Shown piece by piece: positions 25,008 to 32,579 of a stretch of DNA of 32,973 nt (its first letter is position 1; each line of letters opens with the position of its first letter). Under the pieces are notes generated by a model, which was not told where the DNA came from, ran no database searches, and was given only the letters and a program-made list of their open reading frames with translations. Source of the stretch: Kiritimatiellia bacterium. GTDB lineage: Bacteria > Verrucomicrobiota > Kiritimatiellia > RFP12 > UBA1067. The DNA lies in assembly GCA_024405395.1 (NCBI GenBank), contig JAKSOW010000027.1, positions 1 through 32,973 of the forward strand, in the 5' to 3' direction. Made by a program: the position numbers and the translations under genes.

Positions 25008-25352
25008 ATGGGCGCATTGGACAATTTCCGCTGCCGCCAATGCGGTGCCTGCTGTCGCATCCCCGATGGCATTGTGCGTGTCTCCGAGGACGAGATTGCG
25101 CGCATAGCGGCCTATCTGGGGATGTCCGAGCCGGATTTCATCCGTCAGGAATGCGAGATCGCCCCAGACCGCAGAGGCCTGATGTTGCGCAGTCATGCCG
25201 ATGGCGCCTGCGTGTGGCTGACGGACGAGAACCGCTGTCGCATCCACGCCGTCAAGCCCGACAAGTGCCGCACATTCCCATACGAATGGACGAACGCCGA
25301 CTCCAATGAGGTTTGCCCCGGTCTGCGGGACATCAGACCTCAATGCGGATGA
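25008..25352 (+). CDS. YkgJ family cysteine-cluster protein
   Basis: The protein has 114 residues from ATG 25008. It carries the family cysteines: CRQCGACCRIPDG near the N-terminus, CVWLTDENRCRIHAVKPDKCRTFPYEW in the middle, and C-terminal CPGLR. This spacing is typical of the YkgJ/UPF0153 group, thought to bind zinc or an iron-sulfur cluster; no biochemical role is firmly known. It is the last gene of the plus-strand run and its final 20 bp overlap the end of the convergent tadB-like gene, with no terminator between them. Confidence 0.85.
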   Translation: MGALDNFRCRQCGACCRIPDGIVRVSEDEIARIAAYLGMSEPDFIRQECEIAPDRRGLMLRSHADGACVWLTDENRCRIHAVKPDKCRTFPYEWTNADSNEVCPGLRDIRPQCG

Positions 25353-26232
25353 TCTTGCGAATCAGCAACCAGCCCGCGATTTCCAGTACGACCATCAGGC
25401 CAATGCAGATCCCGCCCTTCAACGAGGTCAGGAAGGGGATCATGAGGCCGGGCTTCATGAAGGTCATCGCAATGCCGAGGACAACCGGCATCAACGAGAC
25501 GACGATCCCCTGCAGGCGGCCTTGTGCCGTCAAGGCGCGCACGCGTCGCTCAATGCGCATGCGCCCGCAGATCGTCTCGGATATCCGATCAAGGATCTCG
25601 GTGAGGTTGCCGCCGGTGCGGCGTGCGATGTCGATTGAGGTGCAGACGAGCGTCAGGTCGTCTGAGCCCACACGTCGATCCAGCGAGGCGAGCGCCTCGT
25701 CAAAGCTCATGCCCACGCGGAGCTGCTGCAGAAACACCTGGAATTCCTGCCTAATCGGATCGTCCCCCGTCTTGACCACGCTCTCGATGGCCTGGTTGAT
25801 GGAGAAGCCTGCGCGCATGGCGTTGGACATGCGTCCCAGGGCCTCCACCAGCTGGTCCTCAAACTTGCGCCGCCGTCGCAGCCGCAGGAACTTCACGTAG
25901 CGGGAGGGGCAAGTGAAGACGAAGGCGCCCGCCCCCAATCCCAGCACGACGCCCATCAGCGTCGAGAGGATGTTGGTGAAGCTGAAGAGGGGAATGAAGA
26001 AGGCGAAGAAGGCGGCAAGAGCTGCAAAGCGCCCCAGCTCGGCGATCTTCTTCGACGACACGAAAAGGAAGAGATCGGCAAACTGTCGGCTCGTCTCCTC
26101 GCCCATTTCCCGCGCGTAGTTGCCCGAGCCTTCGCGCAGGGCCGAGACGAACATCCACGCAAAGCCCGAAAAGGCAAGGCCCACGGCGGCAATGGCGATC
26201 CAATAGAGCGCAAATGGGGACAGATGCGCCAT
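25333..26232 (-). CDS. tadB: TadB-like inner-membrane platform protein (type II secretion F family)
   Basis: The protein has 299 residues. Two N-terminal hydrophobic segments (about residues 8-30 and 68-108), a cytoplasmic helical T2SSF domain with FEDQLVEALGRMSNAMRAGFSINQAIESV near residues 123-152, and two C-terminal membrane segments match TadB of Flp pilus systems. It would form the platform through which the TadA ATPase drives pilin assembly. Its start overlaps the tadA stop by one base (TAATG). TadC, the usual partner of the same family, does not follow; the operon ends here in a tail-to-tail overlap with the cysteine-cluster gene. TadB and TadC may be separated in this genome, or one protein may serve as a homomer. 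Confidence 0.87.
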   Translation of the reverse strand: MAHLSPFALYWIAIAAVGLAFSGFAWMFVSALREGSGNYAREMGEETSRQFADLFLFVSSKKIAELGRFAALAAFFAFFIPLFSFTNILSTLMGVVLGLGAGAFVFTCPSRYVKFLRLRRRRKFEDQLVEALGRMSNAMRAGFSINQAIESVVKTGDDPIRQEFQVFLQQLRVGMSFDEALASLDRRVGSDDLTLVCTSIDIARRTGGNLTEILDRISETICGRMRIERRVRALTAQGRLQGIVVSLMPVVLGIAMTFMKPGLMIPFLTSLKGGICIGLMVVLEIAGWLLIRKIIRIEV

Positions 26233-27950
26233 TACAGTCGCTCCAAGTAGACGTCCCGACGCTGGGCGGGATCAAACATCGCCACATCGAGACGAAGCCC
26301 ACGCGCCTTCAAAACCTCGAAGAAGCTCGGCACGGCGCCTGTGGGACGGAACTCGCCTCGTATGCGTCCGTTTTCGTCCAGCCCCGTCTGCTCAAAGGTG
26401 AAGATGTCCTGCAGGACGATGTGCGGCCCCTCCATGCCTGTCACTTCCGAGATGGCCATCACCTTGCGGCTGCCGTCGGCCAGACGCGATTCGTGGATGA
26501 TGATGTCCACGGATGAGGCGATCTGCTCAAGGATGGCGCGCGACGGAAGGTCGATGCCGCTCATCAGCACCATGGTCTCCAGACGGGAGATGACATCGCG
26601 CGGCGAGTTGGCGTGCACGGTTGTCAAAGAACCGTCGTGTCCCGTGTTCATCGCCTGAAGCATGTCCAGCGCCTCGCCGCTGCGGCATTCGCCCACGATG
26701 ATGCGGTCGGGGCGCATGCGCAGACAGTTCTTCACGAGATCTCGGATCGTTACGGCGCCGCGGCCTTCGATGTTGGGCGGACGCGCCTCCAGGCGGATCA
26801 CGTGTGGTTGCTGCAGCTTCAGTTCGGCAGCGTCTTCCACGGTGACAATGCGCTCGTTGGCGGGAATGAATCCCGAGAGCAGGTTGAGCAGGGTGGTCTT
26901 GCCCGATCCCGTGCCGCCCGCCACGATGATGTTCTTGCGCAGCATCACGCAGGCCTTCATGAACTCGGCGGCATTGTGCGTCCAGGTGCCGAAGCGGATG
27001 AAGTCCTGAACCGACAGCGAGGTCTTCGCGAACTTCCGGATGGTGATGGTGGGGCCGGAAAGGGCCAACGGCGGAATGATGGCGTTGACACGGCTGCCAT
27101 CGGCCAGACGCGCGTCCACATAGGGCTGCGACTCGTCGATGCGGCGTCCGATCGGCGAGACGATGCGTTCGATGATGGCCAGGACGCTGTCGTCGTCGGT
27201 GAACTGCAGGTCAGTGAGCTCCAGGCGCCCGCCGCGCTCCACATAGACCTGGTGAGGCCCGTTGACCATGATTTCGGTGATGGCATCATCCGCCAGCAGA
27301 TCTTCCAGGGGCCCCAGGCGCAGCGCCTCGTCGAAAACTTCGCGCTCCAACCTGACGGGATCGATGCCCGAGGGCAGTTTGCCGGCCTGGCGCACCTGAA
27401 GCACGATTTCGTGAATCTTCTCGCGGGCCTGGGCTTCCAGTCCGGCACGATCCACGCCTGCCACCGTGAGCCTTTTGAGGTCCAGACGCGACAGCAATTC
27501 CTTCTGGACCTGCTCTTTCGCCTGTCGCCGCACGGCCGCCATCGGGTCCGGTGCCATAGGGGGCGGCTCGGCGGGAATCGGGCGAGTGGTGTTTGAGGCC
27601 ATCTGCGGTGTGCTGGAAGGCTGGGGCGCCGCCGGAGTCGGTGATTCCGCACCTACCGGGGAAAGGCGCAGCATGCACTGCCCGATCTGAATCACCGAAT
27701 CGGCATGAAGCTCCTCCAGGTCATCTAGGGGCAGGCCGTTGAGGTAGGTTCCGTTGGCGCTGTGAAGGTCTTCCAGGCTCATGCCGCCGTCGGATTTCAG
27801 CACGAGCAGGGCGTGGCGTTCCGAGACGTCGGGGAAGGGCAGGCGGATCTTGGCCGAGGCGCCGCGGCCAATGATGTAGGTGCCTTCCGCCAGCGTCTGC
27901 CGCTTCGGGGTTTCCTCGTTGGGATAGACTAAATCAAGGTAAAAGGCCAT
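26232..27950 (-). CDS. tadA: Flp pilus assembly ATPase TadA/CpaF with an N-terminal FHA domain
   Basis: The protein has 572 residues, about 100 more than a plain CpaF. Residues about 5-100 form an FHA domain: IIGRG (Arg29), SERH (Ser43, His46), and NGTYLNG (Asn66, Asn71), all conserved phosphothreonine-binding positions. A proline-rich linker (about 105-140) precedes the secretion ATPase: [27 protein letters not shown], the Walker [10 protein letters not shown] (Lys351), [23 protein letters not shown] and the [15 protein letters not shown] block. It should power pilus assembly at the inner membrane, and the FHA part suggests control by, or docking to, a phosphothreonine protein. It starts 10 bp after cpaB. 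Confidence 0.95.
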   Translation of the reverse strand: MAFYLDLVYPNEETPKRQTLAEGTYIIGRGASAKIRLPFPDVSERHALLVLKSDGGMSLEDLHSANGTYLNGLPLDDLEELHADSVIQIGQCMLRLSPVGAESPTPAAPQPSSTPQMASNTTRPIPAEPPPMAPDPMAAVRRQAKEQVQKELLSRLDLKRLTVAGVDRAGLEAQAREKIHEIVLQVRQAGKLPSGIDPVRLEREVFDEALRLGPLEDLLADDAITEIMVNGPHQVYVERGGRLELTDLQFTDDDSVLAIIERIVSPIGRRIDESQPYVDARLADGSRVNAIIPPLALSGPTITIRKFAKTSLSVQDFIRFGTWTHNAAEFMKACVMLRKNIIVAGGTGSGKTTLLNLLSGFIPANERIVTVEDAAELKLQQPHVIRLEARPPNIEGRGAVTIRDLVKNCLRMRPDRIIVGECRSGEALDMLQAMNTGHDGSLTTVHANSPRDVISRLETMVLMSGIDLPSRAILEQIASSVDIIIHESRLADGSRKVMAISEVTGMEGPHIVLQDIFTFEQTGLDENGRIRGEFRPTGAVPSFFEVLKARGLRLDVAMFDPAQRRDVYLERL

Positions 27951-27960
27951 GCGGACATCC

Positions 27961-28776
27961 TCAGTGCGCCTTGAGATTCTCCTGGCGCTTCAGGTTGAGC
28001 TCCTCGATCTCGCTTTGGATCTTCTCGAAGTCGACCTTGGGCAGTTCGTTCTCGTACGACACGTCGTTCGGGTTGCGCAACGTAAGGGTGATGCGTCCGT
28101 GGATCTGCTCGGCGAAGACCAGCATTTCCGCTTCACGCGGCGTCACCTCCAGCGTGACCATGTTGTAGGCGCCGGAAGTTCCGGTGCCGCTGGAAACGGA
28201 TTTTGCCGTTTCGCGCCCGGTGGCCAGCACCAGCACGTTCTGCAGGATCGTGCAGGTGACGAATTTCTGGGTGGGACGGCCCTGGGCATCCGGCTTGTCC
28301 GGGAAGGAGAAGGTGCCGATCACGTCCACATGGTCGGCAGGGCGCACCATGCCGCTCACAGCGGCCGCGCCCGAGCAGTTCACCGAGATGGCGCGCATCT
28401 GGCGGCGGATGTCACCCGCAAGCGTGCGGTTCAGCGGCGTGCCGCCCTCGATGTCGCTCCAGAACACGACCTCGGCCTCCTTGTGGCTGGTGAGGATGCG
28501 GCGCCCAACGATGGACTTGACGTTGGCGGGCGGAATGGCCTGGCCGCGCAGACCCTTTTCGGGTACCGCCAGGATGCCGACGTCCTTCATCGTGAGCTGG
28601 GTACCGGCCGGCAGATCCTTTTTATAGACGATGACGTCCATGACTCCGTTCTCGCGCGTGAAATTGGCCTTCATGCGCGCATATTCCGCATCCTTCGAGG
28701 CGAGGTAGGTACGCGTCAGCACGGCGGCCAGCAGGCCGACGACGATGGAGACGATAAGCACGATCTTCTGTTTCAT
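27961..28776 (-). CDS. cpaB: Flp pilus assembly protein CpaB/RcpC
   Basis: The protein has 271 residues. An N-terminal membrane anchor or signal (KIVLIVSIVVGLLAAVLT) is followed by a SAF domain (VIVYKKDLPAGTQLTMKDVGIL through VVFWSDIEGG) and the RcpC-type C-domain with VRPADHVDVIGTF, TCTILQNVLVLATG and YNMVTLEVTPREAEMLVFAEQIHGRITLTLRNP. In Tad systems CpaB is periplasmic and is thought to help the outer-membrane secretin. No secretin gene is in this operon. The start has GAGGG upstream. The last 20 residues (EKIQSEIEELNLKRQENLK) are a predicted coiled coil, a modest extension. Confidence 0.92.
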   Translation of the reverse strand: MKQKIVLIVSIVVGLLAAVLTRTYLASKDAEYARMKANFTRENGVMDVIVYKKDLPAGTQLTMKDVGILAVPEKGLRGQAIPPANVKSIVGRRILTSHKEAEVVFWSDIEGGTPLNRTLAGDIRRQMRAISVNCSGAAAVSGMVRPADHVDVIGTFSFPDKPDAQGRPTQKFVTCTILQNVLVLATGRETAKSVSSGTGTSGAYNMVTLEVTPREAEMLVFAEQIHGRITLTLRNPNDVSYENELPKVDFEKIQSEIEELNLKRQENLKAH

Positions 28777-28792
28777 GATGCCCTCTATTTTA

Positions 28793-29155
28793 TCACAAAC
28801 CCTTGGGTCTTTGAACTATGGAGATGAAAGAACCTTGTTCCGTCTTGCGGACGACTGCCGCGGCCACAGACGGGCCTTTGACGAAAAGCGCAAAGTCCGC
28901 GAGCCTTTCGGATACGGGGCATTCCTGCCAGCCGTCTGCCGCATAGGCCGCACGTAAATCCGCCATCAGGCCCTCAGGCGAATTTGGGGCGTGCCCCCCA
29001 ACATGGACGGACCCGTTTTTGAGGTTGACGGCAAAGGTCGGGCGCACGGCGGCGAGCGAGGGGATGGCATTAGGCCACGTGTGGACAGTGGCGGCGGGCC
29101 TGGTCCAGAAGAACGCGCTCAGCAACAGACCGGCGAGAAGGGGGATGCGAATCAT
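28793..29155 (-). CDS. small exported protein of the Tad operon, unknown function
   Basis: The protein has 120 residues. The start at 29155 overlaps the preceding stop by ATGA, better supported than a longer upstream start. Residues 1-23 look like a signal peptide (MIRIPLLAGLLLSAFFWTRPAA). The mature part has no recognised motif; it contains GLMADLRAAYAADGWQECP and a C-terminal beta-like stretch (VAAAVVRKTEQGSFISIVQRP). Its place between TadE-like and CpaB genes suggests a periplasmic pilus accessory role. Some Tad operons carry small poorly conserved proteins such as TadD or RcpB here; no TPR or lipobox is visible, so it is neither by sequence. Confidence 0.7.
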   Translation of the reverse strand: MIRIPLLAGLLLSAFFWTRPAATVHTWPNAIPSLAAVRPTFAVNLKNGSVHVGGHAPNSPEGLMADLRAAYAADGWQECPVSERLADFALFVKGPSVAAAVVRKTEQGSFISIVQRPKGL

Positions 29156-29646
29156 CTGGACCCTCCTGCCACGGGCAGCAATGCCGATTCCTTGATGGTT
29201 ATGGCGTCGGGGAAAAGCGCCCCCGACCCAAGGAGCGAAAGGTCCAGTTGGAATTCTTCGGTTCGGAACGCGCGCTTGTGGACGAAGGGCGAGGAGATCT
29301 GCCGCCAGGTTGAAATGGTTGAACTGCTCCCGAAGACCTGCTGGGGGTAGGTCCAGGCCTCGGTGTACGCACCTGCCGCCGGCGCACGGCGCCAATCCGA
29401 TTCCTTGGGGTCTGCGGTCTGTTTGATGATGATCGCCGAGCTGCCTGCGGTCTCACCGTCTGGGGCCGTCAGCGCCTCGATGCCGGCCTCGGTTCGGGCT
29501 TCGGTCAGTTGGGTGAAGCCCTTGAGAAAGACGTCGGAGAAGCCCACTAGCGCCGCCACGACAAAGGCGAACACGGTCAGGCCGATTGCCGTCTCCACGG
29601 CGGCTTGTCCTCTGCGCACGTCAGTTCGCGAAGTCGTCGTCGTCAT
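29152..29646 (-). CDS. TadE/TadF-like pseudopilin
   Basis: The protein has 164 residues from the ATG at 29646, chosen because a perfect GAAAGGAGG lies 5 bases upstream; longer in-frame starts run inside the preceding gene. The N-terminus has DVRRGQAAVETAIGLTVFAFVVAALVGF: a class III prepilin-type cleavage site (Gly, then Gln, with Glu at +5) and a hydrophobic helix, as in TadE pseudopilins. The rest is a predicted periplasmic domain with no known motif. It overlaps the preceding large gene by 26 bp. A prepilin peptidase (TadV) needed for processing is not in the window. Confidence 0.75.
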   Translation of the reverse strand: MTTTTSRTDVRRGQAAVETAIGLTVFAFVVAALVGFSDVFLKGFTQLTEARTEAGIEALTAPDGETAGSSAIIIKQTADPKESDWRRAPAAGAYTEAWTYPQQVFGSSSTISTWRQISSPFVHKRAFRTEEFQLDLSLLGSGALFPDAITIKESALLPVAGGSR

Positions 29647-31105
29647 GGATGCCTCCTTTCCCGGGTGGGGCGCAAACCTCGTCATGCGCATGTTCCTGAA
29701 GCCACTCTGCCGCAGCTGCGGCACCGCCATCTTCCCAGGTGTCGAGCAGTCGGCAGCGGGAACACCCCGGATTTCTTTGGTTGTTGCGGAGGTGTTCCAG
29801 GTGGGCAAGCCAGGCGGCATCCGACTGATACAGGTTGTTGGCGCCCACACCACCCAGCGAGACCAGCCGCGTGAAGGCGAACGCCGGGACCACAAGCGGG
29901 GCGTCGGCCCAGGAATCACCGTTCCAGATGCCGAACAGATCCGTTACGCGTTCGCCATTGGCGAGGCTTCCCAGAGGCTTGGCTGCCGCCATCCAGACGA
30001 AATTGTTGGTGGTGGTGCCCGAGAGTGTGCCGACATCTCGCGCAACCCGCACGGCGGCCATGGCACCATAGACGTCATATTGCGGCTTGGGCTTCGACAG
30101 CAAGGCGAGTTGACCGTCATCATTTTCTGCCAATTCGTGCCAAGACCGCCACAAGTTTTGCTGATCCAGGAAAAACCAAGGGAAGTGGGTGTCAAATACG
30201 ACTCCGCTGGTGCGGATGGACACAGCATCTACAGGCAGTCCGCCGACATAGTCTTCCCAAATTTGTTCAAGTACCGATTCGGGATTGGCGGTGATGTCAG
30301 CCAGCGGCAGATCGGAAGCGCGCACGCCCACACCGAATAGCCCCGCGTTCCACCCTGAAGAGCGTTTGGCGCAGGCAAGATCTTCATCCGTGGGCTTGCG
30401 CATGCCCCGCAACATGGAGATGGCCTTGGCGTGGTCGTAGCCGCAGTAACGGCAGAACCAGGTACGTGGGCCATTTGCCTCGGCGGCGTTGTAGAATTCA
30501 CGGCGATAGTAGATGTGGTCACCCGTGCCATCGCTTGAGAAAAGGCGCGCATTGTCGCAGCCGACATAGGCGCCGTCGGCCAATACGTTTTCCAGCATGC
30601 GGGCGTAGTCGTCTCCCTTGCCTGTCCAGAGTGTGGTGTCACCCAGATGCAGTCGTGCAAAGGCGCTCTCCTCCTGGAGAATGCGGGTGAACCCACTGTC
30701 GGTGGGGATGGTCTGATCGGGCCCTTGTGCGTTCTCGCGGTAGTTCTCCTCCACGGCCCGATTGGCGGCGTAAAGGCCCATCAGGGGACCGGCAAAGGCC
30801 AAGCGCTCGGCGAGGGCGTTCACGCCGTCGATTACGTTGGTGCGGTCGGCGGGGTCAAGACGATAGTCGCAGGCGGCTGCCAGGTGCGCCAGATTCAGTT
30901 CGCCGATCAGGTTCAGGGTTACGCCCTGCCAATGCGCCGCCGCCAGGGCACCTGCATCGCCGGCGGTGATGAGGCGAGCCTTCTGGCGCGTGGAGAGGAA
31001 GATGTCGAAGGCCGTGACGAGCAGAATCACCAGAATCGCCGTCATCAGGACAACGAGGATGAATGTCTGGCCCTCGCGGCCTTTTCTGGACAGGGATCGG
31101 TTCAC
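29621..31105 (-). CDS. TadG-like Tad pilus protein with two CxxC motifs
   Basis: The protein has 494 residues from GTG 31105, which overlaps the preceding stop (GTGA). After a basic start and GREGQ, a hydrophobic segment (TFILVVLMTAILVILLVTAFDIF) is followed by RQKARLITAGDAGALAAAHW, the TadE/TadG-like pattern that continues the N-terminal helix. Unlike its neighbours it lacks Glu at +5 after Gly. The long C-terminal part is unrecognised, unusually Trp- and Asp-rich, and contains FCRYCGY (Cys218, Cys221) and GCSRC (Cys448, Cys451), which could form disulfides or bind metal. The tail is acidic (HDDDDFAN). Role as pilus tip or minor pseudopilin is inferred from the operon. Confidence 0.75.
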   Translation of the reverse strand: MNRSLSRKGREGQTFILVVLMTAILVILLVTAFDIFLSTRQKARLITAGDAGALAAAHWQGVTLNLIGELNLAHLAAACDYRLDPADRTNVIDGVNALAERLAFAGPLMGLYAANRAVEENYRENAQGPDQTIPTDSGFTRILQEESAFARLHLGDTTLWTGKGDDYARMLENVLADGAYVGCDNARLFSSDGTGDHIYYRREFYNAAEANGPRTWFCRYCGYDHAKAISMLRGMRKPTDEDLACAKRSSGWNAGLFGVGVRASDLPLADITANPESVLEQIWEDYVGGLPVDAVSIRTSGVVFDTHFPWFFLDQQNLWRSWHELAENDDGQLALLSKPKPQYDVYGAMAAVRVARDVGTLSGTTTNNFVWMAAAKPLGSLANGERVTDLFGIWNGDSWADAPLVVPAFAFTRLVSLGGVGANNLYQSDAAWLAHLEHLRNNQRNPGCSRCRLLDTWEDGGAAAAAEWLQEHAHDEVCAPPGKGGIHDDDDFAN

Positions 31106-31686
31106 TGCAGATATCCCGGATAGTGGGCCTCGATGGAGGCCTCGCCATGCAGATTGCGCGTGGGGCGGTCGTCGTCATCGGGGCTGAAGACGGATTGGCC
31201 GCCGCCAAAGAACGTGAACACGTCAAAGAACTGGGGGCGTCGCTGTTCGGTGGTGACGATCAGTTTGTTACCGGACAGGCGGCAAATGGGCTCCGGGGTG
31301 CGCCCGTTTTGCCAATAGTCGAAGTCGAGCACGTTCCGCGCGGCACCGTCAAAGCGGCACCCCAGGTAGGTCTTCATGCGCGCGCGCAGGCCATCGGTGG
31401 AGAGCGGGCTCCCGCTGTTGTCCGTGATCAGACACTCCCCGGCGGCTGGCATGGTGGCGAGGCGCACCATCTTGAGCAGCTTGTAGTCGTTGTAGCCAAC
31501 CGTTCGGGCGCGGGCACAGCGAAAGGCCGCGTAGTTCAGCAGCAATTTGGCGCGCAGGTTGTCGGCATACTGGAACACGGCGAGGAAGGCGAACAAGACA
31601 AACAGAAGGGCGATGATCGTCTCGACCATCGCCTGTCCGGCGCGATTCCTGCGGCCGATTCGTGCCTGGGCCGCGCGCGGGCGCAT
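31102..31686 (-). CDS. TadE family pseudopilin
   Basis: The protein has 194 residues. The N-terminal region RRNRAGQAMVETIIALLFVLFAFLAVFQYAD matches TadE: prepilin site Gly-Gln, Glu at +5, then a hydrophobic helix followed by RAKLLLNYAAFRCARA, the typical segment after the helix. The rest is a soluble domain with GECLITDN and two or three cysteines, otherwise unrecognised. The start overlaps the preceding pilin stop by one base (TGATG), and the stop overlaps the next GTG. TadE-type proteins are minor pseudopilins needed for Flp pilus assembly. Confidence 0.8.
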   Translation of the reverse strand: MRPRAAQARIGRRNRAGQAMVETIIALLFVLFAFLAVFQYADNLRAKLLLNYAAFRCARARTVGYNDYKLLKMVRLATMPAAGECLITDNSGSPLSTDGLRARMKTYLGCRFDGAARNVLDFDYWQNGRTPEPICRLSGNKLIVTTEQRRPQFFDVFTFFGGGQSVFSPDDDDRPTRNLHGEASIEAHYPGYLQ

Positions 31687-31916
31687 CAGTTGTTGTCTTG
31701 GTTGAAGTCGCGGATGGCTTCCTTGCCGCCCTGCTTGAGCGCGCTCTCTGCCTGCGAACCCTCTTCCGAATCCAGCAACTTGGTGGCGTTCACCACGGTC
31801 TTGCCGGTGGCGCGGCTGAAATAGGAGAACACGGCGATGAGCGACAACGCGATCAGCACGACGATGATCATGTATTCGACCATCGTCTGGCCTTTTTTCA
31901 GTTTGCGGGACTTCAT
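31686..31916 (-). CDS. Flp-type pilin or TadE-like small pseudopilin
   Basis: The protein has 76 residues. KSRKLKKGQTMVEYMIIVVLIALSLIAVFSYF is a class III (Flp) prepilin signature: basic leader, Gly-Gln, Glu at +5 followed by Tyr (the Glu-Tyr pair is a hallmark of Flp pilins), and one hydrophobic helix. A hydrophilic tail (SRATGKTVVNATKLLDSEEG) follows. The mature protein would be about 67 residues, in the usual Flp range. AAAGGA lies upstream of the ATG. It and the next smaller gene are both candidates for the main pilin. Confidence 0.8.
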   Translation of the reverse strand: MKSRKLKKGQTMVEYMIIVVLIALSLIAVFSYFSRATGKTVVNATKLLDSEEGSQAESALKQGGKEAIRDFNQDNN

Positions 31917-31931
31917 TCCAGGATCCTTTCG

Positions 31932-32120
31932 TTAGGCGTTTTCAGAACTGACGAGCACGGCCGTGCGCCCCGACGTTTTCTCGGCGGCGCGCAGAAGGTG
32001 CATCAACGCGAAGACCACAGCCAGGAGCAGCACGAACACGAAAATGTATTCAAGCATGGCCTGACCGGTCTTGGTTCTCCTTTTGCGATAGGAAGAACAA
32101 CGCGTTGAAAGCGTCTTCAT
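31932..32120 (-). CDS. small Flp/TadE-like prepilin, first gene of the Tad operon
   Basis: The protein has 62 residues. RKRRTKTGQAMLEYIFVFVLLLAVVFALMHLL shows the prepilin site Gly-Gln, Glu-Tyr at +5/+6, and a hydrophobic helix, then a short tail. The leader before Gly is about 19 residues. The start codon lies only 6 bases after a consensus TATAAT on the minus strand and has no Shine-Dalgarno site, so the message is probably leaderless. The 15 bp gap to the next pilin gene suggests the two form a pair. Confidence 0.75.
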   Translation of the reverse strand: MKTLSTRCSSYRKRRTKTGQAMLEYIFVFVLLLAVVFALMHLLRAAEKTSGRTAVLVSSENA

Positions 32121-32126
32121 GCAATA

Positions 32127-32135
32127 ATTATAGCA
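32127..32135 (-). promoter_or_regulatory. extended -10 promoter of the Tad operon, leaderless
   Basis: On the minus strand TGCTATAAT spans 32135 to 32127, six bases before the ATG at 32120. No good -35 box is seen 16-18 bases further up; the TGC extension may compensate. The 12-base sequence ending in this box is identical to the secY promoter. Confidence 0.75.
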
Positions 32136-32183
32136 TAAATCAGATTCCCGGTATAGGGCTGTTTTGTCTTCTCCCGCCTAAAG

Positions 32184-32202
32184 TTGTTCATTTTGTGAAC
32201 AA
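32184..32202. promoter_or_regulatory. 19-bp inverted repeat, possible operator
   Basis: TTGTTCA, five bases (TTTTG), then TGAACAA: a perfect 7-bp dyad, AT-rich in a GC-rich region. It lies about 50 bases upstream of the Tad operon -10 box, a position suited to an activator or repressor site. The bound protein is unknown. Confidence 0.4.
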
Positions 32203-32342
32203 AGATTTGGGCCTATGAGGCGACAACGCTCTCAGGCGGCGACAATCCTTTCTCCACGGGTTCGCACGCAGTCACATGGGGTCTTGCTGGACAACCAAAA
32301 ACAGGCGTCGATTGGAAGAGCCAGCAAGCCTACCAGCTAATT

Positions 32343-32472
32343 CGTGCCGTCTAATTGAGTCGTTCGTACCGTCGAATCGGGTAGTTGGTACAGTCGAATC
32401 GGGTGGCCGGTACAGTCGAATCGGGTAGTTGGTACAGTCGAATCGGGTAGTTGGTACAGTCGAATCTGCCGG
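32343..32472. repeat. six tandem copies of a 22-bp repeat
   Basis: Units begin at 32343, 32365, 32387, 32409, 32431 and 32453. The consensus is GGTACAGTCGAATCGGGTAG followed by TT. Units 4 and 5 are identical; unit 3 differs in three bases near its end, unit 2 at two bases, unit 1 is diverged, and unit 6 breaks off after 14 bases. There are no spacers, so it is not CRISPR, and 22 bp is not a multiple of three. Confidence 0.85.
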
Positions 32473-32579
32473 ACCTTACGGTCGACGGAGAAGGGGCCTA
32501 GAGGACTCGGACTACCGATCTGCCGCCGACCGTGAGCCGCCTTACGCGATCTTCGAGGCGAGGAGCTTGATCTAGAGCT

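Noticed and set aside
32215..32340. 41-codon plus-strand ORF between the inverted repeat and the 22-bp repeats
   Set aside because: No ribosome site or clear promoter, and the product has no recognisable feature.
32343..32472. Considered as a CRISPR array
   Set aside because: The repeats are directly adjacent with no spacers, and no cas gene is present.
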